NCBI RefSeq assembly: GCF_910592395.1
Contig: NC_088325.1
Location: 3,007,501 to 3,071,500, forward strand
DNA from: Lineus longissimus
Lineage: Eukaryota > Nemertea > Pilidiophora > Heteronemertea > Lineidae
Reading direction: 5' to 3'
DNA: 64,000 bases
Each line of letters opens with the position of its first letter. The first letter of the stretch is position 1. Below, in pieces: positions 1-8,280 of this stretch. The position numbers were made by a program, and so were the translations under genes. Under the pieces are notes generated by a model that did no database searches, was not told the DNA's origin, and saw nothing but the letters and a program-made list of their open reading frames with translations.

Positions 1-1
1 T

Positions 2-121
2 GTTATTCCTAAGGAGAAAAGACAGTACTACATAGAAGAACTTAAGATGAAAAAAGGATCAAAACTGATCATTAGACTACAACATCCATTTGGATTTACT
101 CTTTCACATCAAAAATCTTAG
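2..121 (+). CDS. 3' end of an unidentified viral gene (partial)
   Basis: One frame is open from the window edge for 39 codons and stops with TAG at 119-121. Its stop overlaps by two bases the stop of the leftward gene that ends at 118, a tail-to-tail arrangement typical of compact viral genomes. The peptide is lysine-rich, then hydrophobic (KLIIRL), and ends in HQKS. It is too short to assign. It could be a chance open frame, but the position suits the end of a rightward viral gene. Confidence 0.35.
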   Translation, partial: VIPKEKRQYYIEELKMKKGSKLIIRLQHPFGFTLSHQKS

Positions 122-576
122 TCCCGCTTCTCATCAGTTGTCTTAGTCTTTCTAACCCTAGTAAAATAATAAATTATTAACCCTAAACCACTAAGTCCTA
201 GGATAATCCATAGGTACTCGTATTTCTTCATTTCATCACTAGGTTGGTAGTAATCACTTAATTGTAGTCGCTGAGGTAGTACAATAGTTCTTTCTGGATG
301 TAAATGATTGTAAACAGTAAGTGCTGAATCAGTATTGTTAAAATCAATAGAAGCGTCTCTTTCTCTCTTTAATTCAAGATTAACGAAGTCAATGGTACTT
401 TTCCTATGCTCATCCCATTCTGTGGAGGCCTTCTGTAATTGCTCCTGAGCCAAATCATGTCTTTTCACTTCAGTCTCATAACCGTTTTTGTCTAGTTTTT
501 TAAAAAGGTAACCGGATCCAGTGAATGCTAATCCATTGATTATTGCAGATCCAAATAACATGCCAATGCCAGCCAT
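118..576 (-). CDS. Viral membrane-anchored protein with coiled-coil-like centre, 152 aa
   Basis: The protein begins with a small hydrophobic, glycine-rich segment (about residues 1-25). A charged helical stretch follows (about 30-75, rich in E, K, R and Q), then a proline-containing linker with a YYQPSDE motif near 109-115. A clear transmembrane helix lies at about 121-140 (LWIILGLSGLGLIIYYF), ending in a basic tail. I recognise the layout as that of small proteins found beside double-jelly-roll capsid genes in animal-genome viral insertions. A role in virion assembly or membrane association is inferred only. It lies 22 bp downstream of the penton-like gene and is read in the same direction. 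Confidence 0.55.
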   Translation of the reverse strand: MAGIGMLFGSAIINGLAFTGSGYLFKKLDKNGYETEVKRHDLAQEQLQKASTEWDEHRKSTIDFVNLELKRERDASIDFNNTDSALTVYNHLHPERTIVLPQRLQLSDYYQPSDEMKKYEYLWIILGLSGLGLIIYYFTRVRKTKTTDEKRD

Positions 577-598
577 TTAATTTCAACGAATTTTAATT

Positions 599-1366
599 TC
601 AATGATGTGTCGCTGAGAGCATAGCTCGAGTTAATACCAATTGGTACTGTACATTATGACCATTAAGATCGATGATGTCACCTTTTTCATCAGTTAAGCG
701 AATATTCAGCTTATTGAATCTTGGTTTACAGGGAATTGCTATTGGTTTCTCAAATGTGTATGCTATTAAATCCCCAAAATTAGCTTCCTTTATTGGTCTT
801 GTGGTTAGCACATCAGATGCTTCACCATTACTTAATACACTATTAGATTCGATTATGTCACAGTGAAAAACAAAATGGTTAATTGGTCTAAAATTGATGG
901 GTTTCTCGCTTACAACATCATCCTTACTTTTATTGTCTAAAGGGTAAGGCCATTCTGATTTCATGCCAAATAATTCATTACTTTTACCAAGAAAATAGAT
1001 CTGATAATGCGCCTCATTTTTTCTCTTTAGGAAGTGTAAGATGGCCTTACCTGTTGGTTCTTCAAGGTCAAATCTGACAGCACCTCTACTCATACTATTT
1101 TCTTTCAACTTATCCGCAAATACTTTTGAAAAGCTCTGTAGGTCATAGAGACCATCTGGTAGCGTAATCTCTGCCACATCAAACCCCTTAACTTTGATTC
1201 GGTTATTCTCCCTGGCTGCACTTATGTTGTAGAATGTACAAGGTATTACTGCAAAAGTTAAAGTGATGCTACATGCATCCTGAATTTCAGTCTTGAGATT
1301 GACTGTTAAATCACTTGAACTCTGATCTGGATAGTCACTTGAATCTATGTTAATTACAGTAACCAT
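599..1366 (-). CDS. Penton-like minor capsid protein, 255 aa
   Basis: The protein is beta-rich with almost no long helix. It opens with a short strand followed by a region (about 20-50) rich in hydrophobic and Asn/Ser residues. A motif ITLPDGLYDLQSF follows at about 66-78, and the C-terminal part has RLTDEKGDIIDLNGH at about 224-238. Both motifs resemble those in single-jelly-roll penton proteins of polinton-like viruses, which occupy capsid vertices beside the double-jelly-roll major capsid. The ORF is intact and sits between two small membrane-protein genes in the capsid cassette. The assignment is by motif and neighbourhood; a structure prediction would settle it. Confidence 0.58.
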   Translation of the reverse strand: MVTVINIDSSDYPDQSSSDLTVNLKTEIQDACSITLTFAVIPCTFYNISAARENNRIKVKGFDVAEITLPDGLYDLQSFSKVFADKLKENSMSRGAVRFDLEEPTGKAILHFLKRKNEAHYQIYFLGKSNELFGMKSEWPYPLDNKSKDDVVSEKPINFRPINHFVFHCDIIESNSVLSNGEASDVLTTRPIKEANFGDLIAYTFEKPIAIPCKPRFNKLNIRLTDEKGDIIDLNGHNVQYQLVLTRAMLSATHH

Positions 1367-1423
1367 TTACTTAAGCAAATTTTCGTTTTCAAATTTACCT
1401 TTTATCAAATAAGTAAATTATTC

Positions 1424-1660
1424 TTACTTCATAATATTTCTGGGTAGGATTCCTTGATCGTAAAGGTACTCTAATGTTCCATTAATAATAGCTACAGTTC
1501 CTCCCAGTTTAAGAATTTCCTCTAGGTTGGCCTGACTTGGGGGACCAATATTGATTCTCAAGAACCTTTTCAGTAACATAGAGTAACCAATTGTTGTTGA
1601 TGCCAACAGTAAACTTTGATACAGTGTATTTATGATATCTTTCTTTCCTGGTGTATCCAT
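1424..1660 (-). CDS. Small viral membrane protein, 78 aa
   Basis: This short ORF lies between the major capsid and penton-like genes in the same direction. It has two hydrophobic segments, about residues 12-31 (TLYQSLLLASTTIGYSMLL) and 51-66 (around GGTVAIINGTLEYLY), separated by a polar stretch. Two-segment small membrane proteins of this kind are common in capsid cassettes of polinton-like elements. I cannot name a function. The 57-bp gap to the penton-like gene and the undamaged frame support it as a real gene. Confidence 0.45.
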   Translation of the reverse strand: MDTPGKKDIINTLYQSLLLASTTIGYSMLLKRFLRINIGPPSQANLEEILKLGGTVAIINGTLEYLYDQGILPRNIMK

Positions 1661-1705
1661 TTAATTACTTAGAAAATCACTAGTAAAACTCATTTATCTA
1701 GTATT

Positions 1706-1790
1706 CAGTGCTGGAGTGAACTTTTGTTCTTGCAACACCTCAGTGTTGGAGCGAACTTTGTTCTTGCAGCACCTCAGTGCTGGAGTGAAG
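1706..1790. repeat. 34-35 bp direct repeat, 2.5 copies, at the capsid gene 3' end
   Basis: Units start at 1706 (35 bp), 1741 (34 bp) and 1775 (16 bp, partial), each beginning cagtg(c/t)tggag(t/c)gaa. The capsid gene's stop codon (1774-1776) and last codons lie inside the repeat, so each downstream unit carries a copy of the gene's final codons and stop. It could act as a transcript-end signal or be simple slippage. Confidence 0.75.
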
Positions 1791-3030
1791 CAATCTGAGA
1801 ATTCTGGATGTTAACCTGGGCGTCAGAAATGACGAATATGTGCATTTTGTATGGTCCCTTTCCAGATTTCTTTGTAATAGATAATTGAATACCATCTTTT
1901 GTGTTCTGGAGCTTCTTTCCTGATCCGTGTAGACGATTATCTTCAGAAGTTCTCAGGTCCAACCATAAACCATAGTGATTAGAATCACCATAGTATTTCT
2001 CCATGGTCATGTTACAGTCATGAGTTTTCTTCAAATCTTCAGACATAAAATGTTTCTTGATCTCCTCCCATTGATCCATCATTCTCATTCCTTCTGGGAA
2101 CACCTGATTGGCAACACCCTCTATTGTGATCTGCACTTTACTTATGTTAGGGTTTTCAAACTTCTCTGAATCTCTAGCTCCATCTACATAGTCAGACACA
2201 AATAGTAATAATAATCCTTTAATAGACATTCTTGGAAAGTTGATGTTCTCATTAATTAGTGTTTCATTAGCAGTAACATTGACTGTCTTAAAATGGTCTA
2301 CCCAATCATAAAATATTGAGAATCCAGAATTGTACTTGTTACTCAATTGACTAGCAATCATCTTATTAGTAACCGTGTCGTATTCAAAACAAATATTTTC
2401 AAGTTTGTAGCCCATGCTAGCTGTGGTTGTGGTGACTATGATTTCCTCCTTTGGTGCTAAAGTTATTTCAATGATAACATCTTCTTGAATTGGAAACTTG
2501 TAAAATGGAGCATGATGATGGAATAGTTCAAAATCTAATGGTATTTTGTACTTCTTGTCAAACACTTTCTTTAAAGTCTTTTCATTAGCTGTTTCTCCAG
2601 TGACATCAGCTTCAGCGACTCCTGATCTTAATTCTCTAAGATTTTTTGACTGAATACCCTGAAAAACTCTATCATTTCTTTCTTCTTCTGTAAACCACAG
2701 ATCTTTAAATGTAGAATAATGACTGTATTCGTCAAGGCCAAATATCTGCTCTGTTCCCCACTTAACCACCATCTTTGAAATCAGGTTTCTACCAAGATTA
2801 TTTACAACACTATTTTTAGAATCACCAGAAATGGTTACATCAGCAGACAGATAAGGAGATTTAGGTACAAAGAATGTATTCTCTCGCAATGCCGGTATTC
2901 TAACATACAGTGTTTCTTTGGGGTTAGCAGATGATGGGTTATGAGTAATGATATGATGCTGCCTCTCAGCTTTCAAACCAAGTGGAATCTTATGTGCCCT
3001 TTCGGTATTTAATAAATATCCTGTTGCCAT
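1774..3030 (-). CDS. Major capsid protein, double jelly-roll type, 418 aa
   Basis: The protein is a predicted double-jelly-roll capsid subunit that would form trimeric capsomers. Near the N-terminus (about 31-46) it has NPSSANPKETLYVRIP. In the first half it has VNNLGRNLISKMVVKWG (about 76-92) followed by a charged loop around FTEEERNDR. In the second half it has a stretch LLLLFVSDYVDGARDSEKF (about 273-291). Beta-strand-rich sequence and a length just over 400 residues fit polinton-like capsid proteins. The start is the first Met after a TA-rich leader. The ORF is complete and undamaged. The final residues are encoded inside a direct repeat. Identification is from recognised conserved stretches, with high confidence in the general class and less in the exact lineage. 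Confidence 0.72.
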   Translation of the reverse strand: MATGYLLNTERAHKIPLGLKAERQHHIITHNPSSANPKETLYVRIPALRENTFFVPKSPYLSADVTISGDSKNSVVNNLGRNLISKMVVKWGTEQIFGLDEYSHYSTFKDLWFTEEERNDRVFQGIQSKNLRELRSGVAEADVTGETANEKTLKKVFDKKYKIPLDFELFHHHAPFYKFPIQEDVIIEITLAPKEEIIVTTTTASMGYKLENICFEYDTVTNKMIASQLSNKYNSGFSIFYDWVDHFKTVNVTANETLINENINFPRMSIKGLLLLFVSDYVDGARDSEKFENPNISKVQITIEGVANQVFPEGMRMMDQWEEIKKHFMSEDLKKTHDCNMTMEKYYGDSNHYGLWLDLRTSEDNRLHGSGKKLQNTKDGIQLSITKKSGKGPYKMHIFVISDAQVNIQNSQIASLQH

Positions 3031-3089
3031 TTTCTATTTATTTACTAGTAAAATTATGTGGCACTCATTTCGCAAACGTAGTAATCAAT

Positions 3090-3190
3090 AAGATTCTCTT
3101 AGAAGAGAATAACTAGGTCATTGGATCTCTTCTAAGAGAATATCTAGGTCAGATTGATTGGATTCTCTTCTAAGAGAGTCACAACTAGAA
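3090..3190. repeat. Three palindromic repeats upstream of the capsid gene
   Basis: A core close to TTCTCTTAGAAGAGAA occurs three times (starting near 3093, 3126 and 3162), each followed by a partly conserved (a)actaggtca-like tail and each self-complementary. The cluster lies 60-160 bp upstream of the leftward capsid gene start, between it and the element terminus. A transcription-factor or replication-protein binding site is possible but not shown. Confidence 0.6.
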
Positions 3191-3260
3191 AGTAGAGTAT
3201 GATACTGAGTTGATATTTTGTTAAAGCTGACATGATGATTTCTACAGTAATTTCATTGAA

Positions 3261-3388
3261 GAATATATGTATTGTGGTGTCTGGTTATTAGGGGTTTCTA
3301 AGCTATTTTGAGACAAAAAGGCCTGTAAGGGCTTTTGTTAAAATAGCTTAGAATTACCTAGATTCCTACCACCACAATACATATATTC
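3261..3388. repeat. Nested inverted repeat at the viral element terminus
   Basis: An outer 19-bp perfect arm (3261-3279 with 3370-3388), an inner 14-bp perfect arm (3296-3309 with 3340-3353) and a short central arm (around 3313-3338) fold into one long imperfect hairpin. Host repeat starts immediately to its right. It may be the terminal structure of the viral element or a separate foldback element at its edge. Confidence 0.7.
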
Positions 3389-4250
3389 TAAGGTTTTAAA
3401 AACAAGAAATATGAGTCCTCAAATGAACAACGTTTCCAGGGAAACCGATCGGCTGCACCTGTTCGACCAATTATCAAATGCATGGCCGTACCAATTTCAT
3501 GTCAACAAGTTCACTCAAAACGTTGTAAAATGATGACTTGATCCAATGGCCTCTTTCGGTAAAAAAACTCCTAATTATATTACAACCTCTCGGTAATATC
3601 CATGGAAATTAGCTGAGTTAATAGACTTTTGCCGTGCACATCAGTCTTGCCGGCTGAATCATATAAATAGATACTATTAACATTGTGGCGGTGTGGTTCC
3701 CATTGTGTGCCCTCCCACTTCACACCATGTCAGTAAGTTTTATAAGTGCGGGAGGGCGTGCGGTTAGGAAAATGGCCAAACAGACGTCATCACCCCGGAC
3801 CTCAAAACAGACTGGCAGCTCCCATTCTGACCAGAGTTCCTGATGCCAGATTTTATATGCACCCAGCGAATATTTTTCAATAAAGCACCAGAAAATCTCT
3901 ATAAATGTCAAGAAAGCACCTGACCACGAAGGATTAATGACTTCCTTCGGATCTCCGAACATTAACCAAGAGATTGACATCTGACACACATCATTTGATT
4001 CAGTAAGGTAGATTTAGGGAAAAAGCAAGCTCGCATTCAAAGATCGATAAAGACCACTTTGTATACATTTGATTCGGGTGAAACCACGGTCATTTGAATA
4101 ACTCTAAATAAGCAAATAGGCTGAATAAGTAATGAATGCATTCCAAATCTTCCCTAAATCCGAAAGCAAGCACTTAAATTACGAGATACAATGGTTTCCT
4201 GCAGTACAAGACGATTTCATGAGACTTCATAGAATATTTTCCATTGGGTG

Positions 4251-4260
4251 TATATAAATA
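4251..4260 (+). promoter_or_regulatory. TATA-like site repeated in array units
   Basis: TATATAAATA follows a conserved ccattgggtg. About 25-55 bp further on is a short repeat of gtatgtgactg(t). The same site is kept at 6025-6034, 15477-15486, 19275-19284 and 59742-59751, and in reverse at 43302-43311; it is decayed at about 22134. Spacing suits a core promoter reading rightward, but no matching downstream gene is certain. Confidence 0.35.
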
Positions 4261-5040
4261 ATGACCCGATCGACTGTATGTGACTGTCTGTGACTCTGCA
4301 GACAACTAGGCTAGACCTAAAGAATAATCTAGTCCAGGTAACCACGACCCTATCCGCCGCAAAGCAGAGGGTCGAGGAAGCCTCGTTGATTTACCCGAGG
4401 TGAACCATGCATTTTCAGTGCATACAGTGGATGCACTGTCATACCAAGCGCTCTGGTATTGCAGATTATTCACTTGGATCGAGGTTACCCATCCTGCAGA
4501 AAAACACGTGGCCGGACACCGGAATCTTACGCCCCCAAATCGAGTTGATGACGAGTTCATTAATGTCAAGTACTCATCTCTGTAATGAGTGAATGGAGGA
4601 GACTGGTGAAAGAATCTAAGAATAATCTAGAACAGAAGAAAACTGAAATCACAAAGTTTGATGAATATTTATAGACTTTCCATTATGACCAACAGCCCCA
4701 ATTCCTCAATCTATCATGTGCCACCTCCAATTCCCCGTGGTTGTTGAAATTAAGGGGCGAATGGTTTGAAAGTAGCTGCTGCACAGTTTTTTTGAAAATA
4801 TTGCTAACGAATCTTAAAACTTCCTGCGTCTTTATATAATGTGGATGAACGAATTCAATATGCAAAGGTTTAGAGTTTTTCTGACAAATGTTTTCAATTT
4901 TTGGCCCACCCGGTATCATAACGAACATGTTGTACTTTTTTCTCCAAACTCGTGAGTGCCAGGAAGGCAGTGGGAATCAAATTCTCCATTCAAAGGTCGG
5001 TTAGAAACGGTATTTGCATGATATTAGGAGCCTACATGCC

Positions 5041-5340
5041 GTCGACGTAAATACAAGAGCTCACATAACGATCCCGATGGCCAAGTGGCCCAGGCGTCCG
5101 CCACAGAAATGGAAGATCGAGCAGTCGTGGAAGTCGAAGGTACAACGTGCTTTATGAAATTTGGCACTGTATACATATGTACTTCTGGTAATCACCTAGG
5201 TGCCGTCGACGTAACCGCAAGAGCTCACCTACCGATCCCGACGGCCCAGTGGACCAGGCGACCGCTTCATAAATTGAAAGTCGAGCAGTCGCTGGAGTCG
5301 AAGGTACACGGTGCTTCATGGAATGCGGCACTCTACTATC
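5041..5340 (+). repeat. tRNA-like 164-bp repeat, two units
   Basis: Two units start at gtcgacgtaa (5041 and 5205). Each contains cgatcccgatggcc followed by a stretch that matches the RNA polymerase III A-box consensus well (5078-5089, TGGCCAAGTGGC). A weaker B-box-like ggtcgagcagtc lies about 40 bp on. No full cloverleaf or usual T-arm is evident, so this is a tRNA-derived repeat, not a functional tRNA gene. Related single or paired units lie at about 10808-11080, 18372-18500, 23030-23310, 58090-58360 and 63750-63996. Confidence 0.6.
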
Positions 5341-6195
5341 AAAACACTCTCCCTGGTTCAGGCAATGAGAATACGCATCGCTTTATTGATCAACAGAAAC
5401 ATCATGTGTTTTTCCCAATGTTGTATCCGATATCTCACTTGCATCGATCGAGAGCGGATTGAAACTAAATGCTGTATTTTTGAGAGAAAATGCCTTGTAG
5501 AAAATTATAATTTTTTTTGAAGATATCGGGTGTCCCCCGCCCAAAAAAAACGTACTGAGCGTTAACCCAAATTCATGTAAGATGGAATTCTTTAAATTTT
5601 GCATCCAAATATTATCGATGGGTGCTTGTAGTTTCAAAGATTTCGGTATTTCTTCTCTCTTCTAGTGAGGGAAACAAGAAATACATACATATAGTCCAAG
5701 TTTGATGTTGACATTGCGACGAATTCGGGATGCTTATACATTTACAAACTTTCAAAAAATGACTTCTTAAAACAAGCTTAATACACATTTAAAATAATAA
5801 TTTGCCATATGACACAAAACCTTCATAAATCGTCAGAAAAGTTTTTAAGACAAGAAATATGAGTACTCAAATGAACAACGTTTCCATGGAAACCGATCGG
5901 CTCCACCTGTTCGACCAATTATCATTTGCGAAATGCATATATCCGTACCAATTTCATGTCAACAAATTCACTCAAAACGTTGTAAAATGATGACTTTATC
6001 CAAAGGCCATTTTTCCATTGGGTGTATATAAATAATGACCCGATCGACTGTATGTGACTGTCTGTTACTCTGCAGACAACTAGGCTAGACCTAAAGAATA
6101 CTCTAGTCCAGTTAACCTGGACCCTATCCGCCGCAAAGCAGAGGGTCGAGGAAGCCTCGTTGGTTTACCCGAGGTGAACCATGCATTTTCAGTGC

Positions 6196-8280
6196 ATACA
6201 GTGGATGCACTGTCATACCAAGCGCTCTGGTATTGCAGATTATTCACTTGGATCGAGGTTACCCATCCTACAGAAAAACACGTGGCCGGACACCGGAATC
6301 TTACGCCCCCAAATCGAGTTCATGACGAGTTCATTGCCGTCAAGTACTCGTATCTGTAATGGGTGAATGGAGGAGACTGGTGAAAGAGTCTAAAAATAAT
6401 ACAAAACAGAAGAAAACTGATATCACGAATAATGAATATTTATAGACTTTCCATTATGACCAACAGCCCCAATTCCTCAATCTATCATGTGCCACCTCCA
6501 ATTTCCCGTGGCGCAGTTGGCATCTTTAGATTTCAGTTGCCACTATCAAGACCAACTCATACCAGTTCGCCCACACCAGTCTACCTGGAGTCATGAATTC
6601 ACAGCTTGTGAATTCTCAGTTCTAGTCTATGCTGCTGTTGGCCCTCGCAATTGATATAGCCTATAGGTCTTCGAAGATTTAGTGTGATCTGCTTCCTTGG
6701 AAATCCAACAGCAATGGTTTTACTAATTTCTGTGATGGCCAAACCTCTCGAAGCGTTTTGCTAACCAACTGGCGTAAACCGCCTAGCGTGTATTATTGTC
6801 TCCTTGCTCTGTCCTTTACCCATATCTTTAATTGTCAGTACTGGTGATAATAGAACGCTATTAGGTAGCATTACTATCCTGTGTTCATTTAGATATATAC
6901 TTTGTTTCCGCGGTATCCAATCATGCCAATTTCTGACCGAAACAGTGGTCACCTTATTAATCTTCGTTACAGTTTTCAAAGGAGCCAGAGGAGAGCATAT
7001 GTCTCTGATAAATGTCACACTGGAAAATAAGTTTTTGTTTTTATGTAAAAGTAAAAGCGTTGATGCCTTTCGATAGTTCGATATGTGTAAAATATATATA
7101 TCCGGGACCGACAACACTTCCCACCACATTGTCGGTTTAGGAAAGACACGATATAGTGCAAGGACTTTTTTCTTTATTATTTTATAGAATAAGATATGAC
7201 CTTGTCGATTTAAGAAATAACGTCCTTGGGAATAGCGTTTTAAACTTTGCCAATTATTCAGTTCAAAAGGTGCCTTTTGCCCGCCTATCCAAGTTATATT
7301 AAATAATGAGAGAAAAAGACGATGATTTCCTTTGACAGCGCCAGATATTAAAATGATGTTTTTCAAGCTGAGCGGCGTGGCAAGACTACAATGTTTAGTT
7401 GAGCATTGGTGATGACGTGGTAGGATTATTGTGTCAAAATGACGAGTTGATATCTCAAAAAACGTTAAAGACAACCGGTGAGTGTCAATTTCCCCGCCGT
7501 AAGTGGTGGAGCAGCCATAATTTTCCGTTGCGAATATATCTGAACATTGTACTAAAATGACAGGAAACAGACACATTATGAACCAGTGCGTAAACATTCC
7601 TTTGTTCAGGTTGGTAGACAAGTATATTTCTTAAGGCATGAACATGTCCCATATCATGTCGATGAACAAATAGTATCGAATTAGAATTGTCGTCAAACAT
7701 AAAGAGCCTGGCTCCATATTTACTCAAAACGACTGATACGGGGGGTTTGAAAACGACTGGTTCAGAAACTCTGTACGTTTGGGTTCTTTTTTCCCGAAAC
7801 AGCATTTGTTAGAGTGTAAGTAAATGGGAGCTGCACTGCTTTTCATTCTTGTTACCACTGCACAGTGAGTCTTTAACCTGGGACTCAGAAATTTCTGGAC
7901 GGAATGCCTAATGGTATGAATTACTACCACAATTTGTATCAAGTTTGACTTTGAGACGGATTATTGCTATACATGATCGAGTCTTTGCATGTGATAAAAC
8001 CTTACCTCTAGTTGATACATAAGCCATCCTCTAGTAAACGTTACATCTTTCCTCTCCAAACATGTCGTCTTTTCACTGTGCAGTCGGCAAAGATGGCCGC
8101 CAGTATGCTCTCGAGTATTGATAGTTTTGCAACTTAGCATCAAAAAGCAAACAAATGCGCAATGACACCTCGACCGCATGTTGTTATCAACAAAACTCGG
8201 CTGAATTATTTCTCGATCATGTGTAACCTTCTTGTAAAACCTGCTCTGGGTTGGGACCATTGTCAGTTATTGCCGAAAAT
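6196..8280. repeat. Tandem duplication, unit 1 (2,085 bp)
   Basis: The sequence from atacagtgg at 6196 to 8280 is repeated next to itself from 8281 to about 10367. The junction joins the end of the upstream-of-gene module directly to the middle of the TATA module, sharing the bases atac. Both units carry the same damaged gene copy with only scattered differences. Confidence 0.88.
6761..8179 (-). pseudogene. Secreted-protein gene family, copy 1 (broken)
   Basis: Exon 1 is 8006-8179, starting at a Met with A at -3 and encoding a signal peptide beginning MRSRCHCAFV. It ends at a good donor (GAG|gtaagg). The 212-bp intron ends where other copies have tttcag; here it reads tttcgg, so the acceptor AG is lost. 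Exon 2 (6761-7793) follows the family frame to about 7490, where one extra G shifts the frame; the C-terminal half continues in another frame to the usual end FTPVG. The same shift is in copy 2, so it preceded the tandem duplication, while the acceptor change is private to this copy. The family's function is unknown. Confidence 0.7.

Larger units (their letters stand above)
1..3390 (-). mobile_element. Endogenous polinton-like / adintovirus-like DNA virus, right end
   Basis: This block holds four leftward ORFs packed with 22-113 bp gaps and the 3' end of one rightward ORF. Its gene content (double-jelly-roll capsid, penton-like protein, two small membrane proteins) is that of a polinton-like virus or adintovirus integrated in an animal genome. 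The block ends at about 3389, because the following bases (from aaggttttaaaaacaag) match host repeat at 21268 and 58878. The rest of the element, where a polymerase, integrase and packaging ATPase would be expected, lies left of the window. All four leftward ORFs are undamaged, so the insertion looks fairly recent. The family assignment comes from recognising the proteins, not from a search. Confidence 0.62.
3391..6760. repeat. Host repeat array, gene-less unit and start of the next unit
   Basis: No supported gene lies here. The stretch consists of modules that recur across the window. They are a CG-containing leader (3391-4200), a TATA-bearing module (4200-4600), a linker (4600-4740), tRNA-like repeats (5041-5340), and an A/T-rich module with short C- and A-runs (5340-5850). 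A shortened leader and TATA module of the next unit follow (5851-6540). A short segment (6540-6760) then leads into the first secreted-protein gene copy. Short ORFs here are discussed under findings; none is convincing alone. Confidence 0.75.

Noticed and set aside
1706-1790. CRISPR-like repeat
   Set aside because: The units are directly adjacent with no spacers, and the context is eukaryotic/viral.
5041-5340. A functional tRNA gene
   Set aside because: The A-box is good but no complete cloverleaf, anticodon arm or standard T-loop can be drawn.
6804-7076. 90-codon + strand ORF repeated at 8889, 15940 and 60375
   Set aside because: It is antisense to exon 2 of the secreted-protein family, whose sense strand has splice sites and a signal peptide; it is the shadow frame.
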